A stretch of 64,000 nucleotides of DNA, from contig CAUJNA010000864.1 in NCBI GenBank assembly GCA_963377175.1, forward strand, positions 1 through 64,000, given 5' to 3'. Source of the stretch: Effrenium voratum. Its lineage: Eukaryota > Sar > Dinophyceae > Suessiales > Symbiodiniaceae. Shown here in pieces: positions 22,701 through 47,210 of the stretch. The position numbers and the translations under genes were made by a program. Numbering within the stretch: the stretch's first letter is position 1; every line of letters starts with the position of its first letter. Below the pieces are notes generated by a model. It was not told where the DNA came from. It made no database searches and saw only the letters and a list, made by a program, of their open reading frames with translations.

Positions 22701-25700
22701 CATTTAGTTACGCCCGTGGCTCTGATCAAGAGACTCGCTCACCTAAAGCAAATCCGAAAGGCTATCGGATGACAGTTAGCGCAGTCGGGTTCCGCAGGTC
22801 GGGTGACATTTAGCGACTTGGGCCAGGCTCAGAGAAATCCTGGAGTCCAGAGAGTTCGAAGAGGCGCTCTGCTTGGAAGATGGTAGTGCAGTGGTTTCAC
22901 TAAAGGAAACTGGTGCAACCCAAAGCCTCACTGCCGGCATGGTTTCCCAGCGAGTTTAAGCAAAGCACTCCCAGGTGGGAGTGGATACATGATTCCACAC
23001 CGGGGGGGATTTTCACAGATCCGTTTTCGGAGACCATGGCGAGCCCATCAGCCCAGCATTACCCGGAGGCAACGATCATCATCTTCTGTCGACGCCGGGA
23101 TACGGCAGCGCGCCCAGGGGGGCATCTAAAGGGCTCTCGGCGTGGCGGGAGTTGTGTGGAGGACTGAGGGAAGGTGGGGGGGGAAGGGGGGTTTGGGTAG
23201 CATACCTAGAATAAGTTGTTGGGGCCACCGGAGCCAATCTAAGGGTAATCTCTGAAAACCTCATTTGTTACAACAAGACAAGAAAGAGTTACCCTGTCCC
23301 TCGTTAGTCTGAGCTACAGCTGATCAGTTTCGCGTATTGAAGGACGCCTGTGGAAGCCCGCTCGCATCCATGCATCCCTTGAGCAGCAAGCGCTCATTGC
23401 CAGTATGGCCAGTGAGGGTTTTGTAGTGCCCCAGCTGTTTCAGGCAATAATCAGAGGTTTTTGTAAATGCGCCCTCCTCAGAAAACATTGACATGGACTA
23501 TGTTTCTTTGATTCCCTTTTAAACCAACCCCAAAAAGAGTTCAATCTTGAGTCCCGGAGAGAGAACAACAACGAAGTAGGCAAAGGCCAAGACCCTCCTT
23601 GGGCCAAAACACATGTTCTGGGTGCGGGTGCCCGGTTTGGGCGTGGTATGCTATAATATCGTACCTGGTAGATTGCAGTACCCCCAAATTTATGGGTCTT
23701 CCTTTTGGTTTCCTTTTAACGCCACAGAAAAGGGCGGAGTAGTCCAGGTCATGGAGGTCTACAGCTACTTGAAGCAGCACTTTCTGGGCGCAACTTGCCT
23801 GCCGCGTCGTGCATTTGCCTTGGAGTTCGTATGGGACATCGGCTGCGAAGAGATGAACTTGTCACGGGGATGGGAAACGCAGATGTCTGGCCCCCATGTT
23901 CCACAAAGATATTCCCAGGAAGAAGCTCTTGAGCAAAGGGGAAGGTGCTAGAATTTACATAGATTGTCCGAACAATGTAACAATATGGGGAAGTCTTTGT
24001 ACTTGGAATCAAAAGAAGAAATCCAAGAGAGCACCGTTGTGGAGCGTTGGCTAAACATGCTATCCAACTATTCGGTGGCACAGGTCTGTATTTCCAGTTG
24101 TCGCTAGCAGTGATCCACTAGCAGTCGGGACAGACTGGTTTCGCAAGCCTGCGGTGCAAAAGCGCCAAGGGTGATTGTATTACACCTGATTACACCCCAG
24201 GGCGGTTACACGTGTCAAGAGACCTGGGTTTTATCCGACATATCTGAGAATCGAGTGATTTCCACGTGTGTCGAGGCCCACCTTGGATACAGCGCTGGCC
24301 ATACGCAGTGCACACCACCTCGCCACAGTGCAATGACGTGAAAAAGATGCGACGAGGCAACCCTTGCATCGGACCGTGACAGAATCAAAAAAAACACCCA
24401 CACACACACATTCGGTGGGTTCTGAGCCATGAACAGGCTGGGTCCATTCAAGTTTTCACATTTTTGGTTGAGGCTATCAAGCTTGCTTGGGCCACTGTCA
24501 CATTTTTGAGTTTGGGTGGGGAGTTGGGAGGGTGGGGATGTGGGGGGTTTGGGGGTGGGTGGGGAGGGGACTGCATGGCTCCGCCAGCTTGTCCTACCTT
24601 CCTACAGCGCCCACCCAGCAAAGCTGTGCTTCGCAAGCGCGGCGACGATGCCGGGCCCGTTTGGGTTTTGTACACGGTTCAAGACGCTAGTGTTCATTGC
24701 TCCGCAAAGAGCGTCTTGCACTTTCCAGATTCCTTGATTGGAGCATTCTGTATTTGACACGGTCCAAATCCCCGTTTCCAAGATCTGCTGTCTGAACACT
24801 GACTGAACATCCGCATGTGGCAGGCCTGGCAGCGCAGCTTTCCTCAGCAAGACTTTTAGAACCAAACTAAGTAGTTTGGCAAAAGTCGTCAACAGAACAG
24901 CCTAGCTGTTGACAGGCCACCTCAGGATCCAGGCGGCGTTGCTCCAGGAGCTCGTGCCCGCCAAGCCGGCGTGCAGGCGGAGAGCTGCACGCTTTGAGGG
25001 CGCCTTCCTGTTGGAGGCGCTTCAGCAGCGCAGCCCAGACCCGGGACATCTCAACACACTGGTATTCCGCTTGGCGCCTACATATTCATGAGGGAGCCAG
25101 GTTCTCGTGCTGCCTCACAAGAAGGTGCTTACGAGGAGAACAGGTTGGCTTCGCTGGTTGCCAATGAACCACAGGTGCCCTTCCCAAGCAGCAAAAGGGC
25201 TTCGCCGGAGCAGGAGGCCCAGATGGCTGCTCTTGAGACCCAGCCTCAGGAAGCCAACGCAAGTCAAGCGTGCTGCGCGCACTCTCAAACTGAGTTCGAG
25301 GAAGAGCGCGGGTGTGATCAAGTGCAGCCTTGCGGAGTTGCCTATGGTGCCAAAGCAAGTCCCACCCCGCTTTGCCAGCGAGGCGCTGCTGCGGCTGCTG
25401 CCAGCGGCGCGTGAAGCCCTGCTTTTTTGTGTCACTTGCAAAAAGTTTAGGAAGCTGGCCTTGTCAACCATTGCCCAAGCTTTGGCTCAGTACCTGGGTT
25501 CTGTGACAGACAAAGTCAATCCGCAGCAACTGGTGTAGGGCACGCCTTGGCTGCAGCGCGAACCTTCAAAAGTCAAGGTGAATTTGCGCAATTCCGCCTG
25601 CCACGTGGCAATGCTTCAACTCATGAGTTGGGGTACGCCCGGTCAACCAGCCATTGAGCGGGGCTCATTGTGTCACCTGTTGTTTATGTGTGTGTCCCTG

Positions 25701-28700
25701 GTCCTTAAACCTACTTGCGCCGCTTGGGGCTGGCGTTGAGAATGGCGGCTGCCTGGCATCCACCCCCAAGTGCCTTGGCGTGATCCAAGGTCATGACCTG
25801 CCACGGCGGCATGACGCAGTCCTTCAGGAGCAAGTCCATTAAGGCACGACGAGCCTCGCTTCGTTGCGAATTGGTGCTTCCCTGCTTTGTTAATCTCCTT
25901 CTTCGCTTCAACTACTTTGCTGTTTGTGTCTGGTGTTGAGGTAGTGGAGCCTGTGAGGCTTACTTGTTCAGAGGGTGTTCCCGTTTTTGGCTCAATGGCG
26001 GCGCTTGAGAGTTGCCTGGTTGTAACGCCACTCAAGCCACTCCAACTTGTTTGGGTTTGGCAAGCTGGGATTTTCAGTCGCGAGCGGGGACTTTGGAGGC
26101 CTTGAAGGAGGGCAAGGCGGAGATTTTGGTGGCCACGGACATCGCGGCCGGGGCCCAAGGATATGGAAATCGAAAATGTGAACAGGCTCTCCTTGAAAGA
26201 CGGACTTTTACTGCAACCTCATTAATTAAGGGTCTCTGTTTGACGTCGTCCTTGCAAAAGGTTCCTTTTATGGGAAAACCCATTGCTTTGGGTTGGCGTA
26301 AATTCTTTTAGATTTTCTCAAGACCAGGGATGAGCCAACGGACCTTGCCTTGCGCACGTTTTGGCGACAAGTCCGGTCGTGTGCCTCATGGACATGTCCG
26401 AAAGGGGGTGGGGGGATTGGGCAGACTCGTGTATTGAGCCCGAGGCGCGCGGCCTGGATGTCCCTGCGGTGACGCATGTAGTGAACTACGAGCTGCCTCT
26501 TGTCTGGGCGCTCGGAGCGAGTTGGCGTGTGGCAGGACGTGCTGACGGATTTTGGTGCCCGAATGGGATCCCAGATCATGCTGCTACTGTAGGTGTAGCC
26601 AAGATCGATGCCCAGTTCATCCACACTTGAACAACAGCTCGGATTGCTCAGTGCTACAGCTTTAGGCATAATCCTCCTCACCGACCTTGAGTCTCGCTGA
26701 ACTTGGCTCTTGTTTGCGGGTCTCGAGCACCGTGCAGAATTGCCTTCCGTGGAGGGTACCCCATACTTTTACTTGCCCTCGAGGTCCTGGACGAGTTTGT
26801 GCATCGCGTCGGCCGCAGCAGCCTCAGCGGAGCCGGACTCACCCGGAAATAAGCAACGTTTGACAGATTCCCCCCAAAACCTTAGACAGTCGAACACCAA
26901 CATCCATGGAGTTTTGCTGCAGTGAGGCGCATGTTGGTAGGCAGATGTAGGCAGCTAACACTCTTGGGTCAGGCGCTTGATTCTTCGGTGGCTAGATGTG
27001 TAAATTAAAGGCACGTATTGTGGTCGGCACCAGACTCATCGACTTTAAGTCTGTGTCCGCGGCCTTCGCCCTTGTCCCTTATGTTTTCTGTTTAGATGGC
27101 TTTGATCAAACCTGGGATGGTTTCCATTCCAAGTTGGCAAATCATTAGAAAAGCGGGCTCTCCAGCCTAAGGACAAACTGACAGGTGATACGTTGACCCG
27201 ATTCATTTGTGGGGAGATGCAAATGCTGGGACAGAGTTTGGAGCTGTTGATTGGCATGTGTCGCGCAGATGCTGTTGACCTTTCAGTCAGCCGTATGTTG
27301 GATAGATGGCACGCAGCAGCACGTTTTCAATCTTGATTTCAGACTCACACAACTTGCTTGCTTTCCACCCGTCTTCAGCCTACCACCATGACTTGCACAA
27401 CCAGAGCCTCCAAGCACCTTCTTGGTGCCGTGCTTCTGCGCTCAGCTTGGCTCGGGCGGAGGCACAGGCCGCATTGGCCGCAGCGGCACCACGGTGACCC
27501 TCGTCACGGGCCGCGAGAAGATCTTCGGGGCGCGCCGCGAGGGAGTTCCGGTTTTCCTCTAAAACCAGCCCCCCAAAACAGCACATCCGGCTCTGCTGAG
27601 TTGTCCAAAGCGAATCGACTTGGAATGACCTCTACAAGTTTGGTCTATGTTTGGTCAAGGTTTCAACAGGTTCAACTTCCAGCTCCTTGGGGCAAGTGAG
27701 CCCGAGCTGTCCGTGAAGCGGAATGTTGAGCCTTCCTGTCCAAAGGGCAAATCAAGGCGCACACCGGCTTCCGACATTCTGCTTCCACACATCACACAAC
27801 GCAACACAAGACAAGACAAGACAAGACAAAACAACACACAAACAGTGTGCACACAACCACCTTCTGGCCTCAACAACATATTCCAAATTCCCCGCTAAAC
27901 CAAACGTCATGTTGACTCGGAACGAAACCAGATGTTGGGGCAGGTATGAGTGGCAGGATGTTCTTTGCCCATCGGCTGTCCGAAGTGGGGCCTCCCAATT
28001 TAGTCGCGCATGTGTTGAGTCTTTCCGACAGTTGTTCATGCTTGCAAGTCAGCACAACTTTGTCGAAAATGACCAGGGTCATGATGCCTATATTTTATGT
28101 TTACAGTTTCTTTTAACGAAAATAACCACATTTTTTCTACTCCTGACTTCAACACTTTCCCAAAGCCATGCAGCCCGACATCCGGCGTGACAGGGGAAAT
28201 CTGTGGGCGTGTCGTTGTTCCCTGAGAATGGCCCGAGCTGTCAAGAGATGGTCCTTGGGCACCAAGGGTCCACATCGACATGAGTGTTTGTTCAGCAGGA
28301 AAGTGTTTTAGTGGAGGCGTGCGATTGCTATTGTGCCAGCCTGCAGGTGTAGTCTGTGACATTTGCTTTGGCCTCTAGTTGGTCACGGTTGCGCTGGTCG
28401 CCTGGTATCAAACACTGTTGTTGTTACTTTTCTTCTCAAGTGCTACTTGTCCCCCTATCGACTCAGCGCAACTGTGTCCAACTAGGGGTGGGTGGGGGTC
28501 GGGGGTTTTGTTCGGTCCCTGCGGTTCTTTTCGCGGCTCGGTAGGGGTGTCTGCTGACCCTGGCCCAGTTGAGTCCTGGGCAGACCAGTAGCTTGTTGAA
28601 CGGTGTCAGCAAACGTGGTGTTTCCGGCATTCATTCTGATGGTGCATTGTGTTGGCCAAAGGCAGCTCGCACCCTAAAAGTGAAGAACTTTCATCAGGGG

Positions 28701-29407
28701 AGCCACCAACGAACAGAATCCTGTAGACACGTAGATGATGTCAGAAGTCTCAAGTTGTCCAAGGCTCATAGATTTCACTCGGCTGATCATGAATGGCAGT
28801 CATTGAACGCTTTCTTGCCCCCGCAGCTCCACCGCAAATGTTGGTGTGACAATAATTCGGATGTTAATGTTCATTTCATTTTGAAACAAAGAACTTATCA
28901 ATTCGTGTGGAAACAAAGTCTGGGAACTGCTTCGCCTAATGCTTTGTTGGGGGCACTGGCAAAATTGTCGCGCAGTTAGCCGAACAAAGTAGTTTTGCAC
29001 GTTGAAGTCTGCCACAAGGCGAGCGACATGAGTAAAAGCCCAACGTTTTTGACAGTGACGGCTCCAAAAAAACCAGGCGACTAGCGCAACCGTGACCCTC
29101 TAGTTCGTGCATGTGATTCAGCTCTGCAAACGCGCATTCTCATCCTTCCTTCCATGTTCCTGGCCATTTTTCCTGGGACGCTTTTGCTCCTCTGCTTTCT
29201 TCACCTGACCTGCGCCGTGGGCTGGTTGTGGCCCCTTCCGGGTGCGGGGTTTTATACTTCATTTCTGATCGTTTTCTGCTCGGCTTCCCCAAACTTCCCA
29301 ACCCTGCGCGTTGGAATGCTGCCTGCCTGCCGCGCGCTCCGCGCCAGCCGATGCGGCGGATGCTCCTCTCCCAGGGTCACGAGTTGCCAGAGTGGATGAG
29401 CCTGCAG
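16725..29407 (+). CDS. DEAD-box RNA helicase gene (multi-exon, 5' part not found)
   Basis: At least eleven short + strand exons match a DEAD-box helicase in family order: VSTPGRLVDALHKG (motif Ib), VRFLVLDEVDRMMELG (motif II, here DEVD), FWSATIPLSVRDLAQAF (motif III, SAT), VWVDCTGGESNP, RIDGVKKHKLELL, EALLFCVTCKK (start of RecA domain 2), CHGGMTQSF, EILVATDIA joined to ARGLDVP (motif V), VTHVVNYELPL, and FVHRVGR joined to GTGRIGRSG so that motif VI reads HRVGRTGRIGRSG across two exons. The C-terminal piece MLLSQGHELPEWM resembles the tail of Ded1/DDX-type helicases. Such proteins use ATP to remodel RNA. The Q motif, GKT loop and PTREL exons are not seen; they may be split further or lie upstream. 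Several codon-phase joins fit exactly, which supports the exon calls. The exact subfamily and the stop codon are not determined. Confidence 0.75.
17022..17069 (+). CDS. DEAD-box helicase exon, motif II (DEVD)
   Basis: Acceptor CAG at 17019-17021. The frame reads VRFLVLDEVDRMMELG. The third residue of the usual DEAD is Val. The donor lies within 17069-17072 and is not resolved (a GGT follows). The intron before this exon is only 237 bp. Confidence 0.75.
17073..18747. other. helicase intron; no separate gene seen
   Basis: Lies between the motif II and motif III exons. Open stretches occur on both strands but none has a recognisable motif. The GC-rich tail (18675-18745) may include unrecognised exon sequence between motifs II and III. 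Confidence 0.4.
18748..18819 (+). CDS. DEAD-box helicase exon, motif III (SAT)
   Basis: After GAG at 18745-18747 the frame reads FWSATIPLSVRDLAQAFLG and continues to RNCAR: 24 codons, nearly all ending in G or C. The SAT triplet links ATP hydrolysis to unwinding in this family. The exon seems to end CCCGG before GGGCC, so the donor would be GG or ambiguous. The next exon starts in phase 0. Confidence 0.75.
19464..19506 (+). CDS. DEAD-box helicase exon, linker to RecA domain 2
   Basis: Acceptor CAG at 19461-19463, then VWVDCTGGESNPVV. This fits the segment after motif III, where related proteins carry a V-x-V and a G-x-x-NP pattern. The donor is probably GC after 19506. This is a family-position argument and not a strong motif. 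Confidence 0.5.
19507..21850. other. helicase intron region; no gene identified
   Basis: Holds a GC-rich patch near 20608-20690 (GDQVITKGGRPGDG on +) that could be an unrecognised exon. Otherwise there are no motifs or clear repeats. Confidence 0.35.
21851..21912 (+). CDS. DEAD-box helicase exon, K-x-x-x-LELL segment
   Basis: Acceptor GAG at 21848-21850. The frame reads LRIDGVKKHKLELL with GC-ending codons, matching the lysine plus leucine-rich stretch just before RecA domain 2 of DEAD-box proteins. The 3' limit (about 21908-21912) is not resolved. Confidence 0.5.
22303..22329. repeat. (CT)n microsatellite
   Basis: Uninterrupted CT dinucleotides for about 27 bp, inside the helicase gene. 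Confidence 0.9.
24513..24570 (+). other. G-run cluster with G-quadruplex potential
   Basis: At least seven runs of three to six G separated by 1-7 bases on the + (sense) strand of a helicase intron. The spacing meets the usual rule for an intramolecular G-quadruplex in DNA or pre-mRNA. Confidence 0.6.
25379..25439 (+). CDS. DEAD-box helicase exon, start of RecA domain 2
   Basis: After CCAG at 25375-25378 the frame reads EALLRLLPAAREALLFCVTC. The ALLFCVT block corresponds to the ALVFxxT strand (motif IV) that opens the second RecA fold. The donor is unclear; KKF follows in frame. Confidence 0.55.
25790..25831 (+). CDS. DEAD-box helicase exon, HGG-x-x-Q segment
   Basis: Acceptor AAG at 25787-25789. 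The frame reads VMTCHGGMTQSFRS, corresponding to the HGxxxQxxR element after motif IV. The exact donor could not be fixed: several choices shift the join to the next exon by one residue. Confidence 0.55.
26078..26146 (+). CDS. DEAD-box helicase exon, motif V first half (ATDIA)
   Basis: Acceptor TTTTCAG ending at 26077. The frame reads SRAGTLEALKEGK then AEILVATDIA, 23 codons. The donor is GC (GCG|GCCGGG). The join to the following exon restores ATDIA-ARGLDVP exactly. Confidence 0.8.
26445..26501 (+). CDS. DEAD-box helicase exon, motif V second half
   Basis: Acceptor GAG at 26442-26444. The frame reads ARGLDVPAVTHVVNYELPL, 57 bp. The donor is GT (CTT|GTCTGG), one of the few GT donors in the window. 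The upstream intron is 298 bp and the downstream one 282 bp. Confidence 0.85.
26784..26814 (+). CDS. DEAD-box helicase micro-exon, motif VI first half
   Basis: Only 31 bp: VLDEFVHRVG plus one base, after GAG at 26781-26783. The donor is GC (GGCC|GCAGCA). Five residues separate LP from FVHR after the join, as in the family. Confidence 0.8.
27462..27529 (+). CDS. DEAD-box helicase exon, motif VI second half
   Basis: Acceptor GAG at 27459-27461. The first two bases complete the Arg codon of HRVGR. The frame then reads TGRIGRSGTTVTLVTGREK and IFG. The likely donor is GC after 27529. Motif VI arginines contact the ATP phosphates in this family. Confidence 0.8.
27530..29347. other. helicase intron; no other gene seen
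   Basis: A short run of 'acaag' pentamers lies at 27808-27830. Reading frames around 27.7-28.2 kb are open on both strands and carry no motif. Confidence 0.4.
29348..29407 (+). CDS. DEAD-box helicase exon, C-terminal tail
   Basis: Acceptor CAG at 29345-29347. The frame reads PMRRMLLSQGHELPEWMSLQ, resembling the helical 'L..A.QE.P.W' tail of Ded1-like helicases. A GC donor may follow at 29408. The stop codon and 3' end are not identified. Confidence 0.55.
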
Positions 29408-29705
29408 GCGGGTTTGCGGCAGCAGAGGCTTGTCCAATGCAAGATGTCTTGGCCCTGCGCGCCCAAAAGATCAGAGCTTGTAGCCCAATGATCTTTTTTA
29501 ATTAATTGGAAGCCGGAAGCCAAGCCCATTTCCCCGCTGAGGTGCTCCTCCCTCATAAGCTGTTTGGATGTCCCCGTTTACGACTGGTTAAGCTTGGCTA
29601 GCAAGCCCCTGAAGCCGCCTGTATGTGGGGAAACTTCTGAACAGGGTGAACAGGGTGGCTTCTTAGCCCGGGGGCTTAACCACTTGCTAAGTAGTAGTAG
29701 ACTTA

Positions 29706-29744
29706 AAAGAGAGAGAAAGAGAGAAAGAGAGAGAGAGAGAGAGA
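29706..29744. repeat. (GA)n microsatellite
   Basis: Nearly pure GA dinucleotides with a few AAGA interruptions. Confidence 0.9.
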
Positions 29745-31479
29745 TTTGGCCGGTCAGCTGAGCGGCACGCCAGCACGCCGTCAGCAATTGCCAGCATTGT
29801 GGCAAGCCTCCATAGTACAGGTTGACTGTGGATGTTTTTGGGGATTCCCGACTCGGTCCGAGCATGTCCGAACTTTGCTTTGAAGGCCGGAAGGTTGGGA
29901 AGTCGGTGCCATGGTCTTGACCACTCTCCTGGTGCCTTTTGGTTTCCTTTTGGTGCCCTCTGATTCCTTGTTGGTGCGGTTCAGTCTTTGGGAACTTTGG
30001 GTCCCTTCTAGTTGCCTTTTGGTTCTTTTTGGTTTTACATTTGAAGCCGACACGACGTGTGTGACCTCCGTTCACGGCTGATTTCTCTCCAGGGTTCGGA
30101 AGCCACCTGGATCCGGTCTGGATGTGTCCTCCACTTCCATAGCAAAGGCTATGGTTTTCTATGCTGAAGGCAGGTTCTTGCTGTCAGCCTGCCTTGGTCG
30201 AGCCTTACCCAATATGTGGTGGAGGGATCCTTTATTTTAGGTGTTTGGTTTCCCTTTCTTTTGAGATCATCCAAGGGATGCCACGTTTGGGGACATGCCC
30301 CAGCCATGAACTGCATGTTGGTCAATCAAATCGGGCACCGTTCCAGGGTCTGCAGTTGGCCTGGCGGCCGAGGTTGGCCGGTGTGTTGCGGACGAGCAAT
30401 GGACCCCTTTTGGACAAGAGCGGTTTCGAAACAGGACCCCGTGCATGGCCGTTTCCAAACCGTTGCCCTTTTTCAGGGGACTGATTCATAGTTTTGAAAT
30501 ACGGCTTCATTATCATGTCCCTACCCCTTGTATGGCTGGCAGGGCCAGTGAGAACTATTGCACACAGCAGGAGGGTTGCGTGACTGATTGGTTCGCCTTC
30601 GGATGTTTTGGACAATGAAGGCCCTGATGTTTTTGCTTGCGTACTCTTTACTTTTTCGATATTACAGTCATGTGGCGGATTTTGTTCCGCAGGCCAGCAG
30701 AAATGCCTTGGGCAAATTTGGGTACAGTTAATTGTGCGGCGCTTCAGCGAGGCTTGTGAATGAGCGGCCCAGTCTTCAATTAGTGCTTGGCCTTGAGGTT
30801 GAAGTCGGCTTCGTGCTCGATTTGGGGAAGCTATACCAAAAGCTGTGTTCCGGGTCTTTGTCCCAGCTTTCGCCCTTGGTTGGCGAGCAAAAGCTGATCC
30901 GAACATGGAGTTTATACCGGGCGACTCCTCGCCAATGGACATGCAAGGACCGCGCTGAAGGGATTTGTGGACTTGTAGGATCAACAACTACATAATTATA
31001 TACAGATAGGTACATGTTATTTTGTTTCGGCGAGATCCTAGAATTGAAGCCAGGCTCCCTAAGGGCCCCAGGAATCCTAAGCCAAGATTGTGGTTTCCTG
31101 AAAGGGAGCACTTTGATCCGGTTCCGATGGACCCTTCCCTATGGCCTATATATGCCTGTGTGTGACTGTCGGAATACTGTCGGAAACCTGCGGGTTTGAA
31201 AGTGGCTACTTTGTGTGATATCCTTGGAATCCTCGTTTGACGTGTAGCCATGGGGATGGGAATCAACTTTGTCACAAAAAGCTAGGCTTACAGGATGTGT
31301 GCGTGTCGTTTTGCAGAAGCTGCCTCCTCCCAAGGCTTGTTTTGGCCAAGAGGTGAGGAGGGTATGCAAAAGCACACCGAGCCCCCAACAAAAAGTCCCC
31401 TCCCCATACAAAAAGGGTCCACGAATTGAGGATTCCAAGCTGTTTTTGATTCGAAAACGTGAAGCCAACAACGCCTGAA

Positions 31480-31730
31480 TTCTAACTGCATAAGCCCTAA
31501 GCCCTGAACCCCTAGCTCCCTAAACTCCTGAAGCCTAAAAACCCTTCAACACCCACGCTAACACCCTAAACTCTGAACCCTGAAGCCCCAAATCACTTCT
31601 TCCCACCCTCAAACCCCTAATTGCTTCAAGCCCTCGAATTCCACCCCCCAAGCCTACAGGAAACTCTTGAAACGCCAAAAGCCTAAAACTCCTGAACACT
31701 ACACCGTAGAGCCCGAAAGTGTAAACCTTG
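31480..31730. repeat. interstitial telomere-like degenerate repeat
   Basis: Repeated variants of 'ccctaaa', 'ccctaagcc', 'ccctgaa' and 'gcctaaaa' over about 250 bp, all C-rich on +. They resemble decayed copies of the CCCTAAA telomere repeat used by plants and dinoflagellates. Units are too diverged to prove origin. Confidence 0.5.
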
Positions 31731-32176
31731 AAGGTACAGCTCACAGCGTTTCTTGTGACAAGTGCAGAAACCCAGATTTGCTCTTGTGACAAGTGAGGTA
31801 ACGTGTGAGGGACGTGAAGACATCCGATGGTCCTGCATCAGGGGCGATGTAGCGGGTATGGCGTAAAATTAGGGATGCCACCTGAAGGATAGCCCTTGGC
31901 TTGCGCAGGAACTACAAGATCCCTTTCAGGAAGGTGAAGAGAGGCGTGCCCAAGGCGCGCTGACCTTTTGGCCTTGCGATTTGTCTGTTTTGGACTTCTG
32001 TTAGTCATGGTCCCAAGATTGTAGCCTTGTATTTCCATCCTTTGAGCAATGAGAATAATGTCACCCGTTGTTCATGCGCTTGTGAGCGCTTGGCCTCGCC
32101 ACATTCCGCCGCAGCATTTTGCATCTTGGCTGCGGTAGAGGCCATTCTCGAGAACCGCCCATCGCGCGCTGCCAAA

Positions 32177-32188
32177 AGTCCGTCCGCC
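32177..32188 (+). promoter_or_regulatory. possible spliced-leader acceptor and 10-nt leader
   Basis: AG at 32177-32178 lies 10 nt before the ATG. Copy 2 has a similar AAG-TC context at 54052-54056. Dinoflagellate mRNAs receive a trans-spliced leader at such AG sites; this site is inferred only. Confidence 0.35.
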
Positions 32189-45320
<13,132 letters not shown>

Positions 45321-45539
45321 CCGGCGGCCGAGGTTCCCAGCATGCAACTTGTACCTCGGATGTCCATGCACAATACGTGCTTTTTACTGGGTCTCAAAAG
45401 GGTCCAAGTGGGGTATCTACTCCAGGGTTCAGGCCAACTTGGACACACGTCATTACCCTTCTCACAAGCAACCCTTTTCCTGGGTTTCGTATTGGCGGAA
45501 AGGGTTGGTAATTGTGTTTTTCCGCTTACGAAGCTCTAA

Positions 45540-46950
45540 CCCCATGTGGGGTGCCCCTGGCCGCCACATGCGCTTGACGGCTCCAAATCTGATTTCTTCT
45601 TCGCGGGTTGTAGCTGTCATATAGTCGGTAGCTCTACTCCTTGAAGATTGCCCTCACTTCCGCGCCCTGGCAGGCTCGCTCTTGCTGCATGAAGCAATTC
45701 AGCAATGCAGCCTTGCCCTTTTACGTGTTTCCTTCAAGAAAAGGTGCAAATGCAGATGAGATGTCCATGTTTCTTCAAGAGTTAAGCGAGCTCACCGGGG
45801 GTACAACGAGCTCGCACAAGATGACTGTTATTTTCTCGGTATCCTTTGTACAAGCGGAGGTAACCCGCTTGCAAAGGGGTGTTGCCAGTCGGATTCCTTA
45901 TTAACCACACACACCCAAAGGTGCCCTCTGAATGAGGCACGCCCATATTCAATTACTGAATTACTGCAAGTTGCGCAGATGATTGGCGCGGCTTGACAGT
46001 CAGAGCTGTTGGCCCTTTTCGATCGCTCTGCAAACATGCTTGCGGGCCAAACAATTCCCACTATCAGGCAACAGCCCCGCAGGCGGGACAGACCCAATTT
46101 TGGGAGCGGGGGTCCTTGCACTCCAACATGGAACTTGGAAAATGGTAACTTCAAAAGGAGCATGCGTTTCTTCAGTAATCTCAGTCAGGTAGAGCTCCTC
46201 AAACCCGTCAGGACATCAATTGGCATAGCTGAATGCTAAACAGATGGTTGGCTGATTCAACTATGTTCAACTTATTCTTGCTCATGCGGCTTCAGGAGCA
46301 AACATCAAACTGCCCGTAGGTGGTGGAGCAGTCCCAAATAACCGCGACTGTAAGCGATCAGGCGAAATCGGCCGCTCCCTTGTCGAAGGATAAGGCTGAA
46401 ACAAGATGCAAGTAATTAAAGTGCGAGGGGGTAGAACCAAGCAGGATGGGAGCGGCTGGAAGTGCTTCAAATTGTGGACTGCACATTGCATGCGCATTGA
46501 GTCGATTCTGATCCTGTCACAGAAAACAAACATTCAACATGGTCTTCTGCAACGTGTTGCGCCTGTGAACATAATATTAGCAACTCATTTCTGTAGGAAG
46601 CTCCTTGATATGTCCTGTGGCCGTGACTTGGGAGGCACGGGTGAAAGTTAGAAAGCTACGTGGTTGAAAGATTTGTTTTGTTGGGCATCAATCCTTCTGG
46701 GGCCCTTCAACCAGTTCCGCCACAATCACAACCCAGGTAAGTCAAGGTCGGCAGGGCACAGGCCAATCCACAAGTAGGTGGCGCTGATTCTATGTGAGTT
46801 TGCTTCCTCTGCCAGGAAGAGGAGGAGTGAGCGAGTGAGCCTAGCCCGGCATGCGAGAAGTGGAGTGGCAAGCGGCAAGCGGTGCGAGCGATTTGAGCTG
46901 AAGGAACGAGAAGCCCAAAAGATGCGCCTTTTGTGGGCGTGTTGAATGTG
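45540..46950. other. downstream of eS19 copy 1; no gene seen
   Basis: Short frames on both strands with no motifs or strong repeats. Confidence 0.45.
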
Positions 46951-46969
46951 TTGGCAGATAAATATCTGG

Positions 46970-47210
46970 GTGTGTCTGTGTTTGTGTGCGCATGTGTGCG
47001 TGTGCGCGTGTGCTTGTGCATGTGAAAGTGCGTGCGTGCGTGAGTGGGTGCGTGGGTGCGTGGGTGCGTGGGTGCGCGGGTGCGTGGGTGCGTGCGTGGG
47101 TGCGTGGGTGCGTGGGTGCGTGGGTGCGTGGGTGCGTGGGTGCGTGGGTGCGTGGGTGGGAGGGTGGGTGGGTGGGTCGCTGTGTTTGTGGTTGTGTTTG
47201 TGTGTGTGTG
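46970..47210 (+). repeat. (GTGCGTGG)n and GT-rich minisatellite
   Basis: The octamer gtgcgtgg and near variants repeat from about 47033 to 47181, flanked by tgtgtgcg-type repeats. The minus strand gives long Pro/Thr/His frames that are not genes. Confidence 0.9.

Larger units (their letters stand above)
21913..25378. other. helicase intron region with (CT)n and G-rich tract
   Basis: Contains a (CT)n tract at 22303-22329 and a G-run cluster at 24513-24570 (listed separately). A GC-rich patch at 24930-25060 is open on both strands, so its coding status is unclear. No other recognised gene. Confidence 0.4.
29408..32188. other. interval between helicase and first eS19 copy; no gene identified
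   Basis: Contains a (GA)n tract at 29706-29744 and a telomere-like degenerate array at 31480-31730 (listed separately). No exon with host-type codon use was recognised. The helicase 3' end must lie near its left edge. Confidence 0.4.
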
